64,000 nucleotides of DNA. It comes from Furcasterigmium furcatum. Its lineage: Eukaryota; Ascomycota; Sordariomycetes; Glomerellales; Plectosphaerellaceae. The position numbers were made by a program, and so were the translations under genes. Location: positions 3,598,961 through 3,662,960 of the forward strand of contig BCIA01000006.1 of the NCBI GenBank assembly GCA_001599815.1. Reading direction: 5' to 3'. This document shows positions 8,802-19,691 of the stretch, in pieces (position 1 is the first letter of the stretch; each line of letters opens with the position of its first letter). Under the pieces are notes generated by a model. It saw only the letters and a program-made list of their open reading frames with translations. It did no database searches and was not told where the DNA came from.

Positions 8802-10015
8802 GTTCGCTGGGTCGCACCAGGTCTCGGAGCTTGGTGTCGCGCTTTTGCTGCTGGAAGTATTCTCGCGTTGAGCCCAGAATGGTGGTTTCGTCAGGGTAGA
8901 GGCTCTTGGCTCGCGAAGCCGGGATCCAACTTGTGCAGTGGGATCTGAGGAAGACAGGAGGCTCGGCAACTGGTAGAGTGACAGGACTCAGGGAGAACTA
9001 ATGTAGAAATTGACTTCCAGGGTTGCCTTGTTTGGATTCCGGTCAAAGCACAGACCAGCACGTTCTTTCCCTTTTGTTTCCGACTTTTGAAAGAATTGAG
9101 AAGAGAAGAGCTGGAAACAGTGGAATACAACTTCCCTCTAGTCATGAGTGGATGCCTTTTCCAGCCCTGGAAGTTTGTGTCGTAGGATGCATATTAACTA
9201 GAGTTCCATTCCATTATCCACAGACTCTTTCTTCTTCATTCCTCTTTCACGTCTGTCACATCCACGAGAAGATGAAAGAAGAGACTCATCAACACGGATC
9301 AATTAGTTTCCAGAGTTTTAACAACATGGATCGAGGCCACCAGCCATGAGAAGAAGGATAGTCCAAAGTTCACTACTAGGACCGATGCTCCTCTTGTCTG
9401 ACATTCTGATACATTCCCACAGTTATAGCCCTTGGGCGTTGATATTCTGCTGTAACTACATAGGTAGGTAGACAGTGGAATAGAGTCAAGTGGGCGGTAA
9501 TCGCGTGGAGTGAAATGCTACATCCATCGATGTACCTAGAGACTGTCCATTGGCGAAGACATGGAGATACCTAGTCACAGGAGTCAAATGTGGCCAGGTT
9601 GTCTCTTCGAGGCAACCACACTTTCCTGGGCCTTACTATCTTGACACCCGCTCTTGTTCCAGGACTCGCAAGCGGTGATTCACCAGCTGGTCTGGGCTCC
9701 TCAGGTCGCACCATGCACACTCAGCCTCCACTGGCCAATAGCGGCACCATCCAGGCATGTACGCGGGTCTTTGGGAATCAACACTTCAAATCCCAGCACG
9801 CCTCGTGTTTTTGCATCATCCAAACATCACGCAACGTCCTCTTCGGAGAGTCTTTCTTTCTCTGCACACTCTTTCCCATCACAGAGCCTTTCTGTGGTAA
9901 GGCCAAGAACCACCCATTGAAATTAGGACTGTTCTGTGCTTCGAACCAACTACTTTTACACTACTTCAACTCCCAAGACTTCTTCTGCTCTGACTTTCTT
10001 GGCGTTTGGGGTATC
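8802..10015. other. Intergenic between BTB pseudogene and BTB gene
   Basis: The two BTB genes point away from each other across 1.2 kb, which holds both promoters and the leader of the right-hand gene. There is a short TAGGTAGGTAGACA run near 9461-9474. No further gene was recognised. Confidence 0.5.
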
Positions 10016-11160
10016 ATGGAGCAGGGCTCCGACACAGACTCAGGCTCGGGCATTGACACCCCCCTGGGTTCAGACATCGAGACTATAACAAGGTAAGTGT
10101 CCGTCATCGCAGACTTGGCTGAGCACACCTTCTGATATTATTTTCTCCTAGCTCCCCATTTCTGTCCCCGGTCGTACTCTTCAAGACCAAAGAGGGCACG
10201 ACGTTCCCCGTCCACGAGGACATCATCGCAAGGGCATGTCAGCACATCACTCGTCGCACAGTCCACACCAGCATGTACGGCGGAATGACGAAGTCTCCAG
10301 AAGGCGCAATTGCTCTTCCAGAGACAAGCGCCGCGACCTTTGCTCTCTTCCTAGAGTTCGCGTACTTCGGTACATACGACATCCCAGGACAGGAGATGCA
10401 GATCTTGGACGCCGAGGACAGTGATGTCGGAGGTTTCATTGTCGGCGGCCTCGGAGAAAAGGCCCCATACCTCCCCGACAACTCGGAATCAATCGCGTAC
10501 ATCGTCCTTCAGCTGCGTAGGCAGAACTCCTGGAGCCCTCTCGAGAACCAGCAGGGTCTCGGCCAGAACAGAAATCCCGAGAACACCGAGAAGTGGATGC
10601 AATATCGTTTCGCCATGGCACATCCCTCTCAGAAGACCCCATCGCAGAGGAGGTCGTGCTTTGCGCAGGAGTACCCTGCTTGTACCTGGGAAGACCCGGA
10701 ATCAGGCTGCTATTTCTGTCTCTCACTTAGGGAACAGATGATCTCCTGCAAGCCAGTCCTGCGAGATCAACTCACGTTCACCCTCATGGTCGACAGCTAC
10801 CACCATCTTCTCATGCCTCACATCAAGGTTTGGATCTTTGCGGACATCTACGGTCTCCCCAAGCTGTGTGACTTGTCTCTCGCTCGGCTTCACCAACTCC
10901 TGAAGTACCAAGAGCGACCCACCAACGAAGATCAGGTCGATGATCTGGTCAGCGTCGTTCGCTACCTGTTCGAGCACACCGAGGATGGCAACATTTTGCG
11001 CACCCTCTTCGTCGACTACACCGCCGCCATTGCGAAGGGTTGTGATCTCCTGGAACATGCCAGCTTCCGGGAGCTAATGCTTTTGCCCGCGTTTTCTACG
11101 GCTTACACCGACACCTGCCTGCCGATCATGCATGGCACCAACATTATTGAGGACGATTAG
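10016..11160 (+). CDS. BTB/POZ-domain protein
   Basis: A 361-residue protein from two exons (10016-10092 and 10152-11160; intron GTAAGT to CTAG). An acidic, Ser/Asp-rich N-terminus of about 25 residues precedes a BTB-type domain at roughly residues 28-110, with VVLFKTKEGTTFPVHEDII and ALPETSAATFALFLEFAYFGTYD as the alpha/beta core and terminal helices. A Trp/Cys-rich insert (ENTEKWMQYRFA, YPACTWEDPESGC) and a helical C-terminal region (DLSLARLHQLLKY, DLVSVVRYLFEHTEDGN) follow. Fungal BTB-only proteins are numerous and mostly uncharacterised; some are adaptors for CUL3 ubiquitin ligases. No second functional domain is visible. It is a divergent neighbour of a decayed BTB gene, but the two are not obviously recent copies. 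The start was chosen because it is in frame with the spliced BTB domain and has an adenine-rich leader. Confidence 0.75.
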
Positions 11161-11502
11161 GTTCGGAAGTGCAGCCGGGGAGAGCAATGCTGAGGCCTGC
11201 GAGAGATGGCTTCTGGGTACTGGAACTTCCCTTTCTTTAGGATTGATGCAGAGAGGTTACGGGCTGTCAATTCTAGTGGTACAGAGAGAACAGCTACATC
11301 GCACCGAAGATGGCCTCGGGTATGTAGACTTTGAAAGAACATGAAAACACCAATTCTGGTAGACCAAGTCACCAAGCCACAGACACGTGATGTGGCAGAC
11401 ATGAAAAGTAAGAACGAAGGGAAACAGTCGTGTAATATAAAGGTATCGGTGTCGTCCATGTTGTCTAAAGCATGAAATATGGGAGGCATCGCTATGTGCT
11501 CC
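11161..11502. other. Convergent 3' flanks of the BTB and PTEN genes
   Basis: This 342-bp spacer lies between the two stop codons. Both transcripts probably end here. No other feature was recognised. Confidence 0.5.
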
Positions 11503-13430
11503 TTACTTCTGTACATCCTCCGGCATGGTCTCCATTCTTGGGGGTGCTTCGCCCACCTGCTGGCCATCTCCAGAAGGCCCGTTGTTCTCTCTCACCACCG
11601 AAGCAATGCCATCCAGTTCATTCTCCCCTCCTGGCCCACTGACCCTCACACCGGCCAGGGAATCTGTATCCTCCCCTCCCTCCTTGCTGCTGTCCCTCAA
11701 GTCCTGACTCTTCACACTGCTCGCCTTGCTGACGTCGGCACTTGCTGGGTTGGCCACCCTCAAGCCCAGGTTCTTCTCTGCATCCGGATCCTCGTGGTTC
11801 CCGCCCTTCCAGTCTGCAGCCTGCATCTGAGGCACCGGCTTGCCCTCCTCCGGCTCCAAGACCTCTTCTCCGACATCTCCTCCCCGAGCCGCGGCATCAG
11901 CTTGGTCCTGAGAACCAGCCACACGCCAGACGATGGCAACCCGGTCGAGGGCCTTGGCTCCCTTGCGGCTTGACCCTTTGATGCCGTCCATTGCCTCCCA
12001 GTCGATGCTGAAAACGCCGCTCGTGTCGGACTTGCCGTCCTGCTCGGGCCCGTTGCCCTCGAAGAAGGCGTTGAACCAGACGTGGGCCACAGCCGTGACC
12101 ATGGTGAAGCCAAGGGAGGAAGGGCTGCGGTTCCTCCTTTCCACCGAGATGTTGACGTCGCTGTTGGGGATTCTGATCGGTGTTGCCGGTTTGAGGATGA
12201 CAGCCATACCGCCCGGCTCTGACTCAACGGCCCCGTCTTCGGAGTTCCCCGAAAGGCGGCTCTTGGACGACGACTCAGAGGACTTCCTGCTCAAGCCCGG
12301 CCGCTTGCTCATTCCCGTCTTTACCCTGGCTTGCTGGATGAGAGTCGCCGTTCGTGCGCCGAGTTTCTTCGTGCGACCAATATCAGCGCTTGCCTCTTCC
12401 CGGGCCTTCCTCTCCTCTTCAGGTCGAGCAGCTTCGCCGTTGGGATCGGTGAGATTCGTGCTGTCAGCATATGGCGCTGTCTCCGGAGCACCCTCCACCG
12501 CTCTGGCAACAGGCATCCCAGCCAGGTCGAACATCATATCGGATACGCCCCCCGTATCAGGCGGGTGTCCCTCGACAATCATCCTCTCGCTCTTTTTGAA
12601 CGTGTGGAACACATGTATCCTCCTACCCCCTTCGGCGTAGCCTTCGACGTCAACCTTGACGCCATTCCGCAGCCCCCAGGCATGAATCTCGACGATCTCG
12701 ATCGGCCGGTCGATGTACCGCTTCCGATTTTGCGTCCACCGGTCCACGTACGAGATGGTCCGCAGCTGGCTGGGAATCGACACCCCGGCGCCGAACTTGG
12801 GCCGCATCCTCCTCTCCGTGAACCGCGTGAGGGCCTCCTCAGGCCGCCAGCCACACTCGGAAATGAGATAGCTGCACGTCACCGTCCCGCTGCGCCCCTT
12901 GCCCGCCTTGCAATGCACAACCACGACGCGACGGTGCTTCGACGTGCCGTTCTCCGCCACACCGTCGGGCGCCTTCTCGGCCTTGTCGTGCAGCTCGCCG
13001 CCATGGAGCCAGTTGCGCATGCTCGCCATCATGAGCGGCACAAGCCTGAACGGCGGGGGGTGGTGGTCCGGCCATGGATAGTGTCTGATGCGGTCATATA
13101 CGGCATCATCGGGGTAGCCAGTGCCCTCGGCGCGGAACTCCCAGATGGCCCACTCGCGGCCGTGTCGGGAGTCGAGGAAGTCGACAAGCTTGTCGAGGGG
13201 GTTGCGGTAGGCGACCTGTGGGAATGTCTGCGAGGGGCCAGATCTGCGTGCACGTCAGTATGAATACCTCGGCGGATGGACACGGCTCAAGTGAGACGGT
13301 TGTCTGAGAGCGGACGGGGAGTCTTGTCTCACGTGGCGATGATGTCCTCGGTGACATAGCATAGATCCAGGTCTACCTCCGTGTGCCAGGCCCGCGGCCC
13401 TGCGACAATCTGCCTTAGTATTGAAGCCAT
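11503..13430 (-). CDS. PTEN-type phosphatidylinositol 3-phosphatase
   Basis: PTEN family lipid phosphatases (Tep1 in yeast) dephosphorylate the 3-position of phosphoinositides and oppose PI3-kinase signalling at membranes. Exon 1 (13333-13430) and exon 2 (11503-13243), joined across an 89-nt intron (GTGAGA to GCAG), give 612 residues. The catalytic P-loop HCKAGKGRSGT lies at about residues 143-153 with the nucleophilic Cys at 144, and fits the PTEN consensus HCxAGxxRTG. The upstream loop with the general-acid Asp is YPWPDHHPPP. An N-terminal segment (EVDLDLCYVTEDIIA) matches the family's LDLTYITxRIIA-type block. A C2-like region follows, ending in a long Ser/Glu/Gly-rich low-complexity tail that is likely disordered. 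It is longer than human PTEN mainly because of this tail. The start codon opens the conserved N-terminal block. Confidence 0.88.
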
Positions 13431-14365
13431 AGAGTTGAGCTTGCTATCTATTCAGGGTCTTTCCAGAAGCACTCGGGATGATATGTGCAGAGACACGCCG
13501 AGAAATATTTGGTGTAGGGTGGGATACGACAGAACGCCACGTTTGATGAACGGACAACAAAGAAGGACCAATGTCTAGAAACCAAGACAGAGAAGACTAG
13601 AAAACGATGTGCCCAGAATCGGGTCGCGTGCCTGCAATCTAAGAATTTTGTTCGTGTAGGTACTTGGAGACTCGTCCATCCCGTCACTCGCCGCCTTGGA
13701 CCTGGGACGTCATGATGAAGTTCCGACGGCGACGTCATTTAGTGGGGTGACATGTGGCAGTGCGCCCCTATTTGAGCCGCATTAGCCGCATAGTGGCTGG
13801 TGACATATCTGCCCCCTCGAGTGTGAAGACGCGAGCGTCGTCCGCAAACACTTGTTGAACAGCAGCACCTCCGAGTCACTCATGCGCTCTGGTAAACTCA
13901 CGTCATCGATAGACTATCCTCTACTCGCTCCTCCTTCGAAAAGCAAAGAAATCAGGTAGTGGAAATGTACTGTTCCGTGATCCTACGCCATGTAACTCTG
14001 GCACGACCGACCAGGGGGAATCATGTCCTCCTTGACTCGCCAACACCGGAACGAATTGCAAGCAGGGCCGTGTAAAGACCAAACCCCTCCCCCAGAGCAA
14101 CGAGTCTCATATCCGCGTCTCATACTCATGAATACCGTCCGAACGTGCTTCCTCCGGCCCCAAGTTCGTCCTCCCATCGCTGCCCATGTCGTCATCCTCC
14201 CCTGAACAAAATATTCATACTGGCTGGGTCTTGCAGCCGGGTCCAGCTCGAATCGTCGTGGCCCCAATGTGCTCGCATCCGAGCGCCAGAGGGCGGCTGC
14301 TGGAGCCGTTTCCTCTTGGGATGCCTCTGCCGCTTCAAACAGCGGCGCTGGCAGGCAGACAGCTT
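13431..14365. other. Intergenic, PTEN promoter and POM33-like 3' flank
   Basis: A 935-bp stretch containing the PTEN upstream region. Short open frames are not protein-like. Nothing else was recognised. Confidence 0.5.
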
Positions 14366-15474
14366 TTACGAAGTCTTCTTGGGGGCGGCAGCACCGCTGA
14401 GGTAGCGGTTGAGGTCGGTGGCCTGGTAGAACTGGCGAATACCGGCCTTGATACCGTCCCAGACCTGGCGAGCCTGAGGGGGGGTGCCCTGGTTGCCGAC
14501 GAGGGAGTCGACGCGGGCCTCGAGCTCGGCAACGCTGTTCTGGATGTGGGAGCTCTGAGAGAAGCGGGCGCGGATGAAGGCCGTGTAGACGGCGAGGATG
14601 ATCCAGGAGCGGCGCTGCCAGAAGATGGCGGAACCGAGAACCCTAAGCCACAGGGCCAGCTCCAGCTTACCGACGATAGACATGGAAAAGTCGTAGTACT
14701 CCTTGACGAAGGCTCCGATCCTGTCGGCAAGGGGGTTCGAGACAGTCTGGGGCTTGCCGCCATCGGCTCCGGCAACCTGCTGAGGAGGAGTGATGGTGGG
14801 AATTAGGTTGGCGCGGGAGTAGGTCGCAACATGGAAGACGGAGTAGATGGTGTACGGCAGCAGGGCCAGGGGGTACTGCGGGGTGAAGAGCCAGACGAGG
14901 GCCATGCCTGCAGAGGGGGAGAGGTCCGGTCAGCTGTGGGTCCGCGAGGCACAAGGATGGCAGACTCGATCGCACTCACCGAGGTATTGAACATTCTCAT
15001 CGCCGAGGATGGCAAGGGGCGTGTTGGCATTCTTGGCTCCGGAGCGAAGGCGTGCCCTAAACGTCTTGTAGACCACGATGCCGTAGGTCACGGCGGCAGC
15101 CACGAAGGCGGTGCGGTAGGAGAACTGGGCCATGGTGCCATAGTAGTTGAAGCGAATCCACGAGAAGGAGTAGCGGAGGGTGCAGAGAATCAGGACGAAA
15201 TGCCTAAGAAAACGAGGTCAGCCTTGTTCTGGGTCTCTCGGAATCTGCGACGAGGCAGGGCGTCATTGGGACCGAGGGTGGAGGGATTCGGCGGTCAGGC
15301 GAGCAGTAGAGGAGGTCGAACATACCCCGCGAACCAGCCAACTGGAAAGAAAAAAAAGTGTCAGCACATTTTGCCTCCAAATTCCCAGGGTTCGAAAAAC
15401 ATACACTGCAGGGTCTGCGCGAGTTGGAGGAGCCTCTGCTGCAGAGGCAGATCTGCCGAAGGAGGGGGTGCCAT
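14366..15474 (-). CDS. POM33/TMEM33-family nuclear pore and ER membrane protein
   Basis: Proteins of the Pom33/Tts1/TMEM33 family are multi-pass membrane proteins of the ER and nuclear envelope that help in nuclear pore assembly and ER shaping. Four exons (15405-15474, 15326-15341, 14980-15203, 14366-14907) join to 283 residues. Exon 2 is a 16-nt microexon; joining it restores the sequence LQFGWFAGHFVLILCTLRYS. Hydrophobic segments appear at FVLILCTLRYSFSWI, FVAAAVTYGIVVY, LFTPQYPLALLPYTIYSVF and ALWLRVLGSAIFW/WIILAVYTAFI. The conserved RFNYYGTMAQFSYRTAF block lies between the first two. The C-terminus ends with an amphipathic helix (WDGIKAGIRQFYQ) and PKKTS. All junctions are GT-AG with good frame continuity. 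It is divergent to ALG9. Confidence 0.85.
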
Positions 15475-16617
15475 TGTTCGGGTCGGCGGCTTTGTGCGGG
15501 ATGACGATACGTGTTGTTGAATGCAAGATAGGCGCTCGGGTACCCAGAGGAAGCAGACGCGAATCGTTGAGGAACGCGAGCAGAGGTATGGTCGTCAAGT
15601 CCGTCGGTCGGTGCGGAGGGCGAGTAAGTTCGGCAGGTTGTGAGGTGAGACTTGCAGGTCGAGGGCTTGCAGGTGGAAGTGTCGAGAAAGCTGGCGGGAG
15701 GTCGGGAAATGGTGACAGACGATTGGAAAAGCGGTGCGCGCGGGTCGGCGAGGCAGCTTTGGGCAGGTGGTGGTGGCTGGGCACTCGAGGGTCCCGGGAG
15801 GAGCACGGGCGGCGGAGTGCTGGAGCTTTTGTGCTTGGGTCCGCTGGAAATGCGCTGAAAGAACGCCAGCCCCGGCTGCGTCATTCCACGTTGCTGGCTG
15901 AAGCTCTTCACCTCCAGCGTCCCGCTAAGGGCCCAAAGGGGATAAGTCACATCGCTGTTCAAAATTCAGTGACAAGGAACCCTCGGATGTCAGGATCCAT
16001 GAGTGCTTCTCCCTACCGTCTAGACAACATCGACTGAATCCCATAGAATGCACTTCATCCTGACAGCGCTATCATCTGCCTCACGAGATGCTTCTAGATG
16101 TAGAGCTTTCTGTGACAACTCAGGTCCAGCGAAAGACTCCACCCAACACAGAAGTGGTCATAGTGGCAGCAGCTGATATCCTTCTGCCTGCCCATCTTCA
16201 GGCAGCTCCTTTTCGAGTGAGAGAGCACATGCCCTCAGGGGAACACCAAGGCACTACCCAGTGAGTCGCGGAGCTCTACGTCATCACCTGAACGTGCTTC
16301 AGACGGCGTCGACACCACCCGCACCAGGGCAAGAGAACTGAGAGCTTCGGCCAATGGCGGCAAGCCAGGAAGCTGGAACGAATCTCGCACTGTATTTGGG
16401 AGCATTCGCAATGTGTCCCGCACAGTGTCCTTACCTTGCCCCATTATCGATTGGGGAAGCTGTGGCCGTGGAGCTCCTACTCCGTGGAAGAAATGTTGAG
16501 ACGAGCGTTGGATCTCGACACAACATCTTTCCATCGATTCGGATAACAGCTTCCACGCCCTGCGCATCTCTGTCAAGATGCCTCCCAAAGCTGCGTCCAG
16601 GGAATTCGTCCATCCGG
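15475..16617. promoter_or_regulatory. Divergent intergenic region of the POM33-like gene and ALG9
   Basis: It holds the upstream regions of both genes. A 173- and a 252-codon antisense open frame cross it, but they have low-complexity Pro/Ser composition and no motifs. An ATG at 16578-16580 opens a frame beginning MPPKAASRE, which may be the true ALG9 start (see the ALG9 entry). Confidence 0.45.
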
Positions 16618-18511
16618 ATGCCGGCCATGCCAAAAAGAAGTGCGTCCCCGATTAATCGCTCCCCCAACATCCCCGGGGGCTTCCCCTCCAAACCCCCACG
16701 TGAGATCTCGCGACCGCTGACTCTGGCCTTTCTTGTCTGCAGGGTCCCCAGCGCATACGCGATCAAGCCCATCTCCGCATTCTACTGCTTCCTCGTTGCT
16801 GGCATCGTGTCAGCCGTCTTTGCCCCCATCCAAGACTGCGACGAGACCTTCAACTACTTCGAGCCAACCCACTACCTGTCCCATGGCTATGGCCTCCAGA
16901 CCTGGGAGTACGATCCCGAATATGCGATCAGGAGCTGGCTCTATGTTGGCGTCCACGCCGTGGTGGGCAGCATCCGCCGACTTCTCCCCCAGAGCTCCAA
17001 GGTCGGCGAGTTCTACTTCATCCGCTACGCTCTCGCCTTCACATGCGCCCTGTGCCAGACCCTCCTTTACTGCGTCCTCAGCACCACTCTGAGCGCCCGC
17101 ATCGGCGTCATCTTCATACTCGCCACCATTCTGAGTGCAGGAAACTTCCATGCCAGCACCGCCTTCCTCCCCTCGAGCTTCGCAATGTACACAGGCATGT
17201 TGGGTGCTGCGGCCTTCATGAACTGGCGAGGCGGGCTGAAGACCTCCCAGGGCATCGCCTGGTTCGCGGCCGGTGCCATCTTCGGTTGGCCTTTTGCCGG
17301 GGCCCTCTGCCTGCCATTTCTCTTCGAGGAGGGCCTTTTGGCCCTGCTGAGCGACAAGGACAGGTTCATTGAGTGTCTTTTGCGTGTCGGGCGTGGTGCG
17401 GTTGCTGCTGTGGTCTTGGTGGTAAGTTTCACTGCTCCCATCTGCCTTGACACTCCCTTGCTAATTCAAGCAGCTCGTCGATCTTGCCATCAACGCCTTC
17501 TTCTACAGAAAGCCAGTGGTTGTGACTTGGAATATCATCAAGTACAATGTCCTTGGCGAAGGTGGTGGCCCTGAGCTCTACGGCACCGAGCCCTGGACAT
17601 TTTACTTCCGCAATCTGACGCTGAACTTCAACATTTGGTTCGCGCTGGCGCTTCTGTGCTTACCCCTTTTCCTCATCCAGAAGATTACCATGCCCTCCAC
17701 TCATGGTTTCCAGTCGGGTCTGCGAGCCGTCATCTTCATGGCTCCATTCTATCTCTGGCTCGCCATCTTCACCCTCCAGCCCCATAAGGAGGAGCGTTTC
17801 ATGTACCCGGCGTACCCCTTCCTGGCTATCAATGCAGCCATGTCAACTCACATGTTGCTCACCGCCATCGGCCACACTGACCCTAAGACGCTTGTCGGCA
17901 AAATTCCCGCCAAACTCAAGTTTCTCGCCGTCTCGCTCTTGCTGGTACTCTCACTGGATCTTGGCCTTGCCCGCGTCTACGGTGTTTATTCCGCATACTC
18001 GGCGCCCACCAAAATCTACGAACCTCTTGGTACCGGCCTGGGAGCACCGGGCGATGCAGTCTGCTTCGGGAAAGAGTGGTATCGGTTCCCCTCTTCGTAC
18101 TTCCTGCCGCGAGATATGCATGCCAAGTTCGTTCGATCCGAGTTCAGAGGGCTGCTGCCTGGCGAGTTCTCCGAGGCCAAAACCGGCTTTGGCATCTTCA
18201 GTGGTGCATGGCTGCCCACGAGCGGCATGAACAACCAGAACCAGGAGGACGTGGGCAAGTACACCGAGCTCCGACACTGCAGCTTCATGGTCGATACCCA
18301 ATACCCGTTACGCAACGACCCGCTGCCACCCAATGAGCCGGACTACATTGCGGACGAGGAGAACTGGGAAGTCGTCAAGTGCGTGCCCTTCCTGGATGCG
18401 GCCAACACCCACCTCTTGGCAAGGGCGCTCTGGGTGCCCGAGGTGTCTTTCATTCCTGAAAGATTCCAGAGGAAATGGGGACGACATTGCCTGCTGCAGC
18501 GCAGGAAGTAG
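16618..18511 (+). CDS. ALG9: ALG9 alpha-1,2-mannosyltransferase (N-glycan precursor assembly, GT22)
   Basis: ALG9 adds two alpha-1,2-mannoses from dolichol-P-mannose to the lipid-linked oligosaccharide on the lumenal ER face. The GT22 signature is clear: IQDCDETFNYFEPTHYL followed by GYGLQTWEYDPEYAIRSW, then many membrane segments, the conserved LYGTEPWTFYFRNLTLNFN, and QPHKEERFMYPAYPF. Exons 16618-17421 and 17474-18511 are joined over a 52-nt intron; the acceptor is a tandem AAGCAG, so an extra Gln is possible. The 5' end is uncertain. An open frame runs from ATG 16618 straight through 16700-16742, yet that 43-nt segment looks like a perfect intron (GTGAGA, GCTGAC, CTGCAG) and removing it breaks the frame. 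One more C in the run at 16693-16697 would give KPPTVPSAYAIK across the splice. An alternative start is at 16578. Confidence 0.9.
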
Positions 18512-19556
18512 GGTCGCCTCGAACCTGTTTCGTACAAATCAACATAGACCACGATACCAAAAAGATCACGAATGACGACTGCGGTTTCCCAAACGGGCCT
18601 CTTCACATGCAGCATCACATCTTCGTCCCTACCCCGCCGTCAATAATGGCCCGAAGCGATCCCCGTCCTTGGCGGGAGAGCAGGGAAGAAGCTTTGAGAT
18701 CATCGGCGGCTGCAAGCCATGACGCCATGGATGCAATAAATAGACGCCGCCCGGGACACCTGAAAGTGTGAAGCTAAGAAGGCAACCAAGCAACGTTAGC
18801 TTCAACAACGTCACCCCTGAATCGAAGATCTCCGCCATGTGGAATGGTGCCACGGCCCTGCGGCCAAGGGTACAAGGTTGAGACACAGTGACGGTGCTTG
18901 GGTGCATGGATAGAGGCGGCATGTGTGTGCAGCTTGAAATCAAGTTTATGAGGAGACATACGCGGAAGGCCGAGAGGAGCATCGCGCCAATCTCGTCTGG
19001 CTGCAGTGCCACCACGTCGTTTCTTGTGCGGTAACAAGCGGGCGCTGTCTGCCACACTGTGCCGCCCCCAGGCCCTCGGGGTCGGGAAATTCACCGAGCG
19101 GCACTATCTCCACCAACACCTGAACGTTGCGGCCCCTGTCCGAGGCGGTAACTTCTCCCCGGGAGAGGGGCCGACCACTCACCGGCGGCACGGGGCAACT
19201 AAGAACGGGCGGTTCCCCCTAGCCCTACCAAGCTCGGACCCCTACAGATCGGCGAAGGATGGATTGCATCGGTTGTTGGCTGCAGCGAGCCATCCAACCC
19301 ATCAGAAGAAGGATAAAGGCCCGGACGGAGGAAGAGCCTGAATAGTATTCGGATGCGACGTCATTTCCACCAGCGGTAAGGTTCTGATCACTCAGACGAG
19401 GGACGAGGGGGGCGGGGTCCAGAGCGGACATGTTATATGAACTCCCATTTCCTCCTCGAGAGACAGATTGGGAGGCAGGCTTTTCTCAAGGACCATCGAC
19501 ATTACAAGGACACTATTTCACCCTCAACAACCAAGAACTTACAACAAGCTGCCATC
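18512..19556. other. Intergenic; promoter and leader of a possible small gene at the right end
   Basis: Most of this 1 kb holds nothing recognisable. At its right end a TATA-like TTATATGA (19433-19440), a CT-rich block and an ATG-poor A/C-rich leader (CAACAACCAAGAACTTACAA) lead to the ATG at 19557, a layout typical of fungal core promoters. Confidence 0.45.
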
Positions 19557-19691
19557 ATGCTTCCCGCTATCCTTGCCCCCATCACTGTCGCTGCCGGACC
19601 TGGCACTGGACCCAAGACGCCGGGACAACTGACAAGCCCGACGATCGAGAACTCGAACATCCGAATCATCAAGCCTCAAGTGGCATACTAG
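19557..19691 (+). CDS. Possible 44-aa peptide gene of unknown function
   Basis: The frame encodes 44 residues: a hydrophobic N-terminus (MLPAILAPITVAAG), a Gly/Pro/Thr turn-rich centre and a C-terminal NIRIIKPQVAY. It is not recognised. Support is from the promoter arrangement directly upstream (TATA-like element about 120 nt before the ATG, then pyrimidine block, then A/C-rich leader) and an acceptable start context (ATCATG). The peptide is too short for a cleaved signal plus mature domain, and could be a small membrane-associated peptide. An in-frame ATG 120 nt upstream (19437) exists but falls inside the presumed TATA/initiator region. The frame could also be the first exon of a longer gene, although no good donor was found. 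Confidence 0.35.
   Translation: MLPAILAPITVAAGPGTGPKTPGQLTSPTIENSNIRIIKPQVAY

Noticed and set aside
12331..13263. 310-codon plus-strand open frame over the PTEN gene
   Set aside because: Antisense to a frame with the PTEN P-loop; no independent features.
15204..15962. 252-codon minus-strand open frame upstream of the POM33-like gene
   Set aside because: It overlaps the spliced 5' exons in another frame and is Pro/Ser low complexity.
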